From contig JAUNPM010000006.1 in the NCBI GenBank assembly GCA_030536675.1, forward strand, positions 9,498 through 16,760: a stretch of DNA of 7,263 bases. Reading direction: 5' to 3'. Source of the DNA: Clostridia bacterium (lineage in GTDB: Bacteria > Bacillota > Clostridia > Lachnospirales > CAG-274). A program made the translations under genes and the position numbers. Shown one piece after another: positions 1-5,153 of this stretch (position 1 is its first letter; each line of letters begins with the position of its first letter). Below the pieces are notes generated by a model. It was not told the DNA's origin and searched no databases. It saw nothing but the letters and a program-made list of their open reading frames with translations.

Positions 1-1419
1 GGCACTGAAACTGATCTTGATTTGGGGCATTATGAAAGATTTATAGATGAAAGCCTTACTGTAAACAGCAATATTACAACAGGTAAGGTATATTGGTCTG
101 TTCTTAACAAGGAGAGAAAGGGAGAATACCTTGGTGCCACCGTACAGGTTATTCCTCATATAACAGATGAGATAAAAAACAAGGTCTATGCTGCGGGAAA
201 GGATTCCGATGTGGATTTTGTAATTACTGAAATAGGCGGTACTGTGGGAGATATTGAATCAAGTCCTTTTATTGAAGCCATAAGACAGGTCAAGTCTGAC
301 GTGGGTGCTGAAAATGTGGCATATATTCACGTGACCCTTATGATATATCTTTCAAAGAGCAAGGAAATGAAAACAAAGCCTACTCAAAATTCGGTAAATC
401 AGTTAAGGTCAATAGGTATTCAGCCTGATGTTGTTGTATGCAGAACAGAATATCCAATTACAGATGAGGCTAAGGACAAAATATCTATGTTCTGTAATGT
501 GGCAAAGGACTGCATAATTGAAAACATTGACTGTAATTCTCTTTATGAAGTGCCATTGCTTATGGAAAAAGAAAACCTTGCGGACATAATATGCCGCAGA
601 CTTAATATGCCTTGTGTTAAGCCTGATCTTTCTGACTGGGAGGATGTTGTTGCTAAGGAAAAGGCGCTTAAAAAGACAGTTGAGATAGCTATAGTCGGAA
701 AATATGTGGCATTGCACGACGCTTATCTTTCAATAGTGGAAAGTCTTAATCACGCAGGTATTCACAGCGGTGCTCACGTTAAGCTGCGCTGGGTCGATTC
801 GGAAGAAATTGAAGAAAGATCTGCAGATGAATTGCTTAGGGGAATAAACGGCATTATTGTTCCCGGAGGCTTTGGAACAAGAGGTGTTGAGGGTAAAATA
901 CAGGCTGTTCAATATGCAAGAGAAAATAAAATACCGATGCTTGGTATTTGCCTTGGTATGCATTGCACTGTTATTGAATATGCAAGAAACGTTTTGGGCT
1001 TAAAGGATGCACATACTGCCGAAATAGATCCTGAAACAACAAATCCCGTTATTGACATTATGGCAGATCAGAAGAATATCGATAAGCTGGGAGGTACTAT
1101 GCGTCTTGGTGCATATCCCTGTGTGCTTACTGAGGGAAGCCGTTCAATGGAACTGTACGGTACAAAGGAAATAAGTGAAAGACACAGACATCGTTATGAA
1201 TTTAATAATGCATATAAAGAAGCTCTTGAAAATGCGGGACTTAAGGTGGCAGGAACATCACCTGACGGCAGACTTGTGGAAATGGTGGAAATAAGCGAAA
1301 AGGAACATCCTTACTTTGTAAGCGTTCAGTTCCACCCTGAATTTAAGTCAAGACCTAATAAGCCTCATCCATTGTTTATGGGACTTGTGGGAGCTGCCAT
1401 TAAGAAAAGTGAAATGTAA
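1..1419 (+). CDS. pyrG: CTP synthase, 5'-truncated by the window edge
   Basis: Cytosolic enzyme making CTP from UTP, ATP and glutamine, the last step of de novo pyrimidine nucleotide synthesis. The reading frame is open from base 1 and begins GTETDLDLGHYERF, which matches about residue 66 of E. coli PyrG, so roughly 65 residues with the P-loop lie off-window; 472 residues are visible, giving a usual total near 537. Visible synthetase-domain marks are the Mg-binding Asp of TDLDL, GGTVGDIES and KTKPTQ. The C-terminal class I glutamine amidotransferase domain shows PGGFGTRG, the nucleophile Cys (949-951) in GICLGM, ERHRHRYE, and the FHPE His/Glu pair (1333-1341). Oddities: the residue after CLGM is His (961-963) instead of the near-universal Gln, and conserved residues also differ at 340-345, 388-390 and 709-711. 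The frame is intact to TAA. Identity is certain; whether glutamine use is normal is open. Confidence 0.97.
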   Translation, partial: GTETDLDLGHYERFIDESLTVNSNITTGKVYWSVLNKERKGEYLGATVQVIPHITDEIKNKVYAAGKDSDVDFVITEIGGTVGDIESSPFIEAIRQVKSDVGAENVAYIHVTLMIYLSKSKEMKTKPTQNSVNQLRSIGIQPDVVVCRTEYPITDEAKDKISMFCNVAKDCIIENIDCNSLYEVPLLMEKENLADIICRRLNMPCVKPDLSDWEDVVAKEKALKKTVEIAIVGKYVALHDAYLSIVESLNHAGIHSGAHVKLRWVDSEEIEERSADELLRGINGIIVPGGFGTRGVEGKIQAVQYARENKIPMLGICLGMHCTVIEYARNVLGLKDAHTAEIDPETTNPVIDIMADQKNIDKLGGTMRLGAYPCVLTEGSRSMELYGTKEISERHRHRYEFNNAYKEALENAGLKVAGTSPDGRLVEMVEISEKEHPYFVSVQFHPEFKSRPNKPHPLFMGLVGAAIKKSEM

Positions 1420-1472
1420 TTGTGCATATGTGAAGTGTTGTGATGAATAATCTTTTATAAAATACTTCAAAT

Positions 1473-1503
1473 AAAGGGTAAGCGAATGTAAAAATTACCT
1501 TTT
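1473..1503 (+). terminator. Possible weak terminator hairpin behind pyrG
   Basis: AAAGGGTAA (1473-1481) pairs with TTACCTTTT (1495-1503): nine pairs with one G-U and a 13-nt loop. The T-run is part of the stem, and the stem is AU-rich apart from a short GC core, so this is a poor intrinsic terminator. No better one is seen behind pyrG. It could be only a 3'-end structure. Confidence 0.3.
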
Positions 1504-1520
1504 GCAAAATAACTTTTGCA
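1503..1520. repeat. Perfect inverted repeat TGCAAAA-TAAC-TTTTGCA
   Basis: Two 7-bp arms (1503-1509 and 1514-1520) around a 4-bp spacer. It abuts the previous weak hairpin and is not followed by a T-run. It could be an operator half-site pair, an extra 3'-end hairpin of the pyrG transcript, or chance in AT-rich DNA. Confidence 0.45.
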
Positions 1521-1581
1521 GGAAACAGTAATAAAAAATTCCTAATTGCCTTTATTGTTGCACAAAAATATAGTCTAAATT

Positions 1582-1611
1582 TTGACAAAAACGATATTAT
1601 GTATTCATTAT
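1582..1611 (+). promoter_or_regulatory. Possible weak upstream promoter
   Basis: An exact -35 TTGACA (1582-1587) has only a mediocre -10 (CATTAT, 1606-1611, four of six matches) at 18 bp. If active it would make a long leader reading through the CodY-like box and into livK. It is much weaker than the promoter at 1708-1736. Confidence 0.25.
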
Positions 1612-1650
1612 TAAATAAAAGTTAATGATTTTTAATAATATATTAAATAA

Positions 1651-1665
1651 AATTTTCGGGATATT
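1651..1665. promoter_or_regulatory. Candidate CodY-box-like site
   Basis: AATTTTCGGGATATT matches the Firmicute CodY consensus AATTTTCWGAAAATT at 12 of 15 positions. CodY senses branched-chain amino acids and GTP and commonly controls BCAA uptake genes, so the context fits. The site ends 42 bases before the -35 box, rather far for simple blocking of the main promoter, and AT-rich DNA yields such matches by chance. Confidence 0.35.
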
Positions 1666-1707
1666 TAACAAATAGTTGCTTTAGCCTAATAAAATCCCAC
1701 ATTTCTA

Positions 1708-1736
1708 TTGACAAAATTTAACTGAGAAATTATAAT
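1708..1736 (+). promoter_or_regulatory. Consensus sigma-A promoter of the liv operon
   Basis: TTGACA (1708-1713), a 17-bp spacer and TATAAT (1731-1736) match both consensus hexamers exactly at the ideal spacing. Transcription should start near 1743, giving a leader of about 80 nt before livK. Such a strong core promoter in front of a nutrient transporter usually implies repression. The arms ATTGACAA (1707-1714) and TTGTCAAT (1741-1748) form an inverted repeat over the -35 box and the start site. Confidence 0.87.
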
Positions 1737-1747
1737 TATATTGTCAA

Positions 1748-1778
1748 TGAGGGCACGGAGTAATCTAACGTGCCCTTA
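1748..1778 (+). promoter_or_regulatory. 5'-leader hairpin of the liv transcript
   Basis: AGGGCACG (1750-1757) pairs perfectly with CGTGCCCT (1769-1776) across an 11-nt loop. One G-U and one U-A pair extend it to 1748/1778. It would form within a few bases of the expected 5' end. No T-run follows, so it is not a standard terminator. Likely roles are shielding the mRNA 5' end or serving as a regulatory target. It does not resemble a T-box or any riboswitch I recognise. Confidence 0.65.
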
Positions 1779-1790
1779 AAATATATGTAT

Positions 1791-1808
1791 TAATATTTTT
1801 AATATTTT
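1791..1808 (+). repeat. Tandem 9-bp repeat before the livK ribosome binding site
   Basis: Two exact adjacent copies of TAATATTTT (1791-1799, 1800-1808) lie directly before the Shine-Dalgarno. The unstructured A/U-rich stretch may aid ribosome loading, or it may simply be a slippage duplication. Confidence 0.6.
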
Positions 1809-1817
1809 AAGGAGGAG
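1809..1817 (+). promoter_or_regulatory. livK ribosome binding site
   Basis: AAGGAGGAG is a near-perfect Shine-Dalgarno ending 7 bases before the ATG at 1825. It fixes the start and predicts strong translation of the binding protein. Confidence 0.9.
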
Positions 1818-1824
1818 TTTTCCT

Positions 1825-3024
1825 ATGAAGAAGAAATTTTTAGCAGCTGCTTTAGTGGCGGTTATGTCTTTGGCAGCTGTGTTTACGGGATGTAGTTCAA
1901 GTAGCGGTGATGCGGCAAACGGCGAAGGCGCATCAGCAGAAACTGAATCTGCTGCAAGCGGTGACGTAATTAAGATCGGTGTTTTACAGCCTATTACAGG
2001 AAGTATGGCTGCAGGTGCCGCAATTGAAATTGAGGGTATTGAATTGGCTCAGTCTGAAAGACCTACTGTTACTATTGACGGCAAGGAGTATACGGTTGAG
2101 CTTGTTAAGGCTGATAACAAGTCTGACAAGGTTGAAGCTGCAAATGCTGCAACTAAGTTAATTGAATCAGACCAGGTTTCTGTTATTTTAGGCTCTTATT
2201 CTTCAACACCTTCTCTTGGTGCTTATGATGTTATCAGAAACGGTAATGTGCCTGCTATCGGATTAAGCTGTACAAATCCTGCGGTTACAGAGGGTAATGA
2301 TAATTACTTCAGAGTTTGTTTTATTGATCCGTATCAGGGCAAGGCAATGGCTAACTATGCTTATAACAAGCTTGGAGCTAAGACTGCTGCTGTTACAACA
2401 GAGCAGGGCAATGACTATTCTGTAGGCCTTGCACAGTACTTTACGGAAGAATTTGAAGCATTGGGCGGCACTGTTTATTCAGCTGCTTATCAGACGGGAG
2501 ATCAGGATTTTAATGCTCAGATAACAAGTTTAAAGGCAAATAATCCCGACGTATTCTTTGTACCCGGTAACTTTACTGAAGCTGCTATGTTCATTAAGCA
2601 GGCTAAGCAGGCAGGTGTAACTGCAACTATATTAGGCGGAGATACATATGAGGTTCAGGAATTTATTGATGTAGCAGGCGCTGAAAGCGAAGGCGTTATG
2701 TTCTCTGCTTTCTTTGATCCCGATGCAGAGCTTACTCCTCTTACTAAGGATTTTGTAGCTAAGTACAGAGAAGCTAATGACGGAAATGATCCTGCAGGCT
2801 GTACTGCTCTTGGTTATGACGGATACAATCTTGCTTGTGACGCTATTGAAGCGGCAAATTCAACAGATCCCGTAGCTATAAGAGATGCTATTGCAAATAT
2901 TGACTTTGTCGGTGTTACAGGTCCTGTTAAGTTTGACGAAAACGGTGATCCAACAAAGGCTGCTGTTGTTAAAAAGGTTGAAAACGGTAAGTTTGTATAT
3001 GCTGACGCTATTACGGCAGAATAA
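1825..3024 (+). CDS. livK: Branched-chain amino acid ABC transporter substrate-binding lipoprotein (LivK/LivJ-like)
   Basis: Extracellular receptor of a HAAT-family importer, anchored to the membrane by lipid. The 399 residues begin with a lipoprotein signal: MKKK, a hydrophobic stretch of ~16 residues, then the lipobox FTGC with Cys23 as the predicted lipidated residue. A Ser/Gly and Ala/Glu-rich linker (about 24-47) follows. The fold is Peripla_BP_6 (type I periplasmic-binding): IKIGVLQPITGS starts the first lobe (~49), GSYSSTPSLGA (~123-133) and GLSCTNPA (~146-153) resemble ligand-contact loops, and the chain ends near YADAITAE. Length is normal. The start is set by a strong Shine-Dalgarno. 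It leads the operon ahead of livHMGF, behind a consensus promoter, and is followed by an intrinsic terminator, so it is probably the most abundant product. Leu/Ile/Val is the family's usual substrate; the exact ligand cannot be read from sequence, and another amino acid is possible. Confidence 0.93.
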   Translation: MKKKFLAAALVAVMSLAAVFTGCSSSSGDAANGEGASAETESAASGDVIKIGVLQPITGSMAAGAAIEIEGIELAQSERPTVTIDGKEYTVELVKADNKSDKVEAANAATKLIESDQVSVILGSYSSTPSLGAYDVIRNGNVPAIGLSCTNPAVTEGNDNYFRVCFIDPYQGKAMANYAYNKLGAKTAAVTTEQGNDYSVGLAQYFTEEFEALGGTVYSAAYQTGDQDFNAQITSLKANNPDVFFVPGNFTEAAMFIKQAKQAGVTATILGGDTYEVQEFIDVAGAESEGVMFSAFFDPDAELTPLTKDFVAKYREANDGNDPAGCTALGYDGYNLACDAIEAANSTDPVAIRDAIANIDFVGVTGPVKFDENGDPTKAAVVKKVENGKFVYADAITAE

Positions 3025-3046
3025 TTAAATTTGTAAAATAAGATTT

Positions 3047-3077
3047 GGGGGTACGGGTGCCCGTACCTCCGTTTTTT
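3047..3077 (+). terminator. Intrinsic terminator between livK and livH
   Basis: GGGGGTACGGG (3047-3057) and CCCGTACCTCC (3060-3070) form about ten stable pairs, one of them G-U, closed by a short loop, followed by G and six T (3072-3077). It lies 22 bases past the livK stop. In binding-protein operons such a site usually lets only part of transcription pass, giving more receptor than permease, and protects the receptor mRNA 3' end. Confidence 0.85.
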
Positions 3078-3121
3078 AGGTATTTCAAAGTTTGGTACAG
3101 AGGCTTTGAAATATTTAAAAA
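3073..3121 (+). repeat. 18-bp hairpin stacked on the livK terminator
   Basis: TTTTTAGGTATTTCAAAG (3073-3090) pairs without interruption with 3104-3121 (two G-U pairs, 13-nt loop). Its 5' strand includes five of the six T of the preceding terminator, and no T-run follows. It occupies most of the livK-livH gap. It could shield the 5' end of a processed livHMGF mRNA or hold the terminator U-tract after read-through. Confidence 0.75.
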
Positions 3122-3150
3122 TCAATATAAATGAAAGGCAGTGAAAGTTT

Positions 3151-4062
3151 ATGTTAGTTATACCGACAATGGCGGATCTGTTGCAGCAAATTTGCAACGG
3201 CTTGCTTTTGGGAAGTCTGTTTGCTCTTGTTGCAGTTGGTTATACTATGGTTTACGGCATATTAAGACTTATTAACTTTGCTCATTGTGATATTTTTATG
3301 ATGGCAATGTATATAGCTTTTTTTGCTGTTGCCGATGATTTTAAGTGGTGGCTTGTAAGTTTTGTGATCGTTGTTGCAATAACTGCGGTACTTGGTATGG
3401 GTGTTGAAAAAATTGCTTATGCCACTTTGAGAAAACAAAACGCACCTAAAATATCTATGCTTATTTCGGCAATAGGTATGTCATATCTGTTGGAGAATCT
3501 TGCTACGGTTATTTTTACGGGTAAACCGAAAACCTTTCCTCAGATACCTTTTTTTGTAGATATGATTCAAATTGGCTCTGTAAGACTTCAAAGACTTGCT
3601 ATTATTGTGCCTGTTGTAACCTTAGTGCTTATGTGTGTTCTTATTTTGCTTATTAATAAAACAAAAGCAGGTATGGCTATGAGAGCGGTTTCAAAGGATC
3701 TTGAAACTGCCAAGTTAATGGGTATAAATGTAAATGGCACTATTTCTTATACATTTGCAATAGGTTCTGCTATAGCTGCCGTAGGTGCTATTTTATGGGG
3801 ATTAAAATATCCTCAGATCTCACCTCTTGTAGGTGTTATGCCGGGATTGAAATGTTTTATTGCTGCTGTTATAGGCGGTATAGGTAATGTTAAGGGTGCT
3901 GTTATAGGAGGTATAATATTAGGCTTTGTAGAGGTTATGGCGGTAACTTTCTTCCCATCTATTTCAGCGTATAAAGATATTTTTTCTTTCATTATACTTA
4001 TTGTTATTCTTCTGTTCAGACCTAACGGTCTTATTGGCGAGAAGATCGCCGAGAAGGTTTAA
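3151..4062 (+). CDS. livH: Branched-chain amino acid ABC transporter permease LivH
   Basis: One of the two membrane-spanning halves of the importer channel, pairing with LivM. The 303 residues hold about eight hydrophobic segments (near 12-35, 47-60, 67-85, 100-122, 148-168, 197-217, 232-264, 276-290). Family marks are GYTMVYGILRLINFAH at the N-terminus, a cytoplasmic ATPase-docking loop (about 171-192, RAVSKDLETAKLMGIN), AAVIGGIGNVKGAVIGG (~238-254) and FRPNGLIGEKIAEKV at the end, closely like E. coli LivH. ATG 3151 is preferred; AAAGG sits 12 bases upstream, a weaker and more distant Shine-Dalgarno than its neighbours have. An in-frame ATG at 3169 has none. The usual FAHGD is FAHCD here (Cys codon 3286-3288). 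It follows the livK terminator and precedes livM by 14 bases. Confidence 0.94.
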   Translation: MLVIPTMADLLQQICNGLLLGSLFALVAVGYTMVYGILRLINFAHCDIFMMAMYIAFFAVADDFKWWLVSFVIVVAITAVLGMGVEKIAYATLRKQNAPKISMLISAIGMSYLLENLATVIFTGKPKTFPQIPFFVDMIQIGSVRLQRLAIIVPVVTLVLMCVLILLINKTKAGMAMRAVSKDLETAKLMGINVNGTISYTFAIGSAIAAVGAILWGLKYPQISPLVGVMPGLKCFIAAVIGGIGNVKGAVIGGIILGFVEVMAVTFFPSISAYKDIFSFIILIVILLFRPNGLIGEKIAEKV

Positions 4063-4069
4063 GGAGGTG
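4061..4069 (+). promoter_or_regulatory. livM ribosome binding site overlapping the livH stop
   Basis: AAGGAGGTG starts within the livH TAA (4060-4062) and lies 7 bases before the livM ATG. Ribosomes finishing livH reach it directly, which favours coupled translation. Confidence 0.85.
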
Positions 4070-4076
4070 CTGAATT

Positions 4077-5153
4077 ATGGACAGTAAAAAGAAGAGAAAT
4101 TTAATACTTAATGTTATTACTATTGCCCTTATGATCGGATTTATTATTTGGGCGGAGGAAAGCAGAACATTCGGTACATACAATCAGAGAATTTTCAAGA
4201 CCTGTTGTATTTATGCTATTTGTGCCCTTTCAATGAATATGGTAAACGGCTTTACGGGACTTTTTTCTCTTGGACAGCCTGGATTTATGGCAATAGGAGC
4301 TTATGTTACGGCGTTTTTGACTGTATCTGCTTCAGATAAGTTATCTATTTATAAAATCATTCCTATATCAGAGGGTATGGCAAATTTACATGCACCGTTT
4401 TTTGTTGCACTTATTTTAGGTGGTATTTTATCTGCTTTTTTTGCTTTTTTAATAGGCTTCCCTGTGTTAAGGCTTAAGGGTGATTATTTGGCAATTGCAA
4501 CTTTGGGATTTTCTGAAATTATAAGGATCTTTATTACAAATGCTCAGGGAATCACAAACGGACCTACAGGTATTAACAGAATACCAAATACATATATGAA
4601 TTTGTATGTTGTTTGCGGTATTCTTGCCCTTATAGTAATATTTATACTTGCAATGATGAAAACAAGCTACGGCAGAGCCTTGCTTGCCATAAGAGAAGAT
4701 GAGGTAGCTGCTCAGGCAATGGGTATTAATTTATTCAGGCATAAAATGCTTGCATTTGTTTTAAGCGGTTTCTTTGCGGGCATCGGAGGAGGGCTTTTGG
4801 CATCTCTTGTTGGTGCAATAGGTCCTGATCAGTTTAAGTTTACTGTTGCCTATGAAATATTATTGATGGTTGTTTTGGGCGGTCAAGGCTCTGTTACGGG
4901 CTCTGTTGTAGGTGCATTTGTAGTAAGAATTGCTCTTGAAAAATTGAGATTTCTTGATGAACCTATTGATTTTGGTTTCTTTCAATATGAAGGTATCGGC
5001 GGTATGAGAATGGTTGTGTTCTCAGTATTGCTTATGTTTGTTATTATTCTTTGGAGAAAGGGTATTTTCGGAAACAAAGAATTCAGTTGGGACAGAGTAT
5101 TCGGATTTTTTGCAAGATTTAAAAAATCTCCTAAAAAGGAGGTGCAAAACTAA
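4077..5153 (+). CDS. livM: Branched-chain amino acid ABC transporter permease LivM
   Basis: Second membrane half of the channel. The 358 residues contain about nine hydrophobic segments (near 8-25, 41-57, 66-84, 108-129, 136-153, 176-194, 226-248, 258-285, 310-326). The LivM hallmark NGFTGLFSLGQPGFMAIGAY is at ~57-76, LKGDYLAIATLGFSEI at ~133-148, the cytoplasmic docking loop GRALLAIREDEVAAQAMGIN at ~199-218, and VVLGGQGSVTGSVVGA at ~265-280. The usual LivM has SLGHAGF where this has SLGQPGF. The C-terminal ~30 residues are basic and probably cytoplasmic (FKKSPKKEVQN). The start is fixed by the AAGGAGGTG site. Its last codons carry the livG Shine-Dalgarno, and its TAA shares a base with the livG ATG (TAATG). 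Confidence 0.94.
   Translation: MDSKKKRNLILNVITIALMIGFIIWAEESRTFGTYNQRIFKTCCIYAICALSMNMVNGFTGLFSLGQPGFMAIGAYVTAFLTVSASDKLSIYKIIPISEGMANLHAPFFVALILGGILSAFFAFLIGFPVLRLKGDYLAIATLGFSEIIRIFITNAQGITNGPTGINRIPNTYMNLYVVCGILALIVIFILAMMKTSYGRALLAIREDEVAAQAMGINLFRHKMLAFVLSGFFAGIGGGLLASLVGAIGPDQFKFTVAYEILLMVVLGGQGSVTGSVVGAFVVRIALEKLRFLDEPIDFGFFQYEGIGGMRMVVFSVLLMFVIILWRKGIFGNKEFSWDRVFGFFARFKKSPKKEVQN
5126..5143 (+). promoter_or_regulatory. livG ribosome binding site within a hairpin
   Basis: The livG Shine-Dalgarno AAGGAGGTG (5136-5144) pairs with the sequence just upstream: ATCTCCT (5126-5132) with AGGAGGT (5137-5143), loop AAAA, seven pairs with one G-U. The whole element lies inside the livM coding sequence (KKSPKKEV). 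Ribosomes translating the livM end would melt it, so it may couple livG translation to livM. Confidence 0.6.

Larger units (their letters stand above)
1420..1824. other. 405-bp AT-rich intergenic region between pyrG and livK
   Basis: No credible gene is present on either strand; ATG-led frames here run only a few codons. The first ~140 bases carry weak inverted repeats that may end pyrG transcription. Bases 1560-1707 are very AT-rich, with a possible weak promoter (1582-1611) and a CodY-like box (1651-1665). From 1707 the consensus livK promoter, a leader hairpin, a tandem 9-bp repeat and the Shine-Dalgarno follow. The size and content suggest a regulated promoter region for the downstream transporter. 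Confidence 0.8.

Noticed and set aside
1708..1747. Divergent promoter on the minus strand using TTGACA at 1747-1742
   Set aside because: No acceptable -10 box lies 16-18 bases downstream on that strand, and no minus-strand gene lies in that direction.
1741..1778. T-box or other amino-acid riboswitch in the livK leader
   Set aside because: The leader is only about 80 nt with one hairpin. It lacks the T-box AGGGUGGNACC motif, a specifier loop, and a terminator/antiterminator pair.
1751..3062. Long-range pairing between leader GGGCAC (1751-1756) and GTGCCC (3057-3062) in the livK terminator loop
   Set aside because: A 6-base match more than 1 kb apart, with both parts already in stable local hairpins, is readily explained by chance.
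2814..3197. Minus-strand open frame of 127 codons over the livK end and the livH start
   Set aside because: It is antisense to livK, crosses the terminator hairpins, has no recognisable domain or ribosome binding site, and follows from codon bias of the plus-strand gene. The same applies to the other minus-strand frames over pyrG, livG and livF.
4036..4050. Small hairpin GGCGA/TCGCC near the end of livH
   Set aside because: Five pairs within coding sequence, not covering the livM Shine-Dalgarno and not followed by a T-run; it has no clear role.
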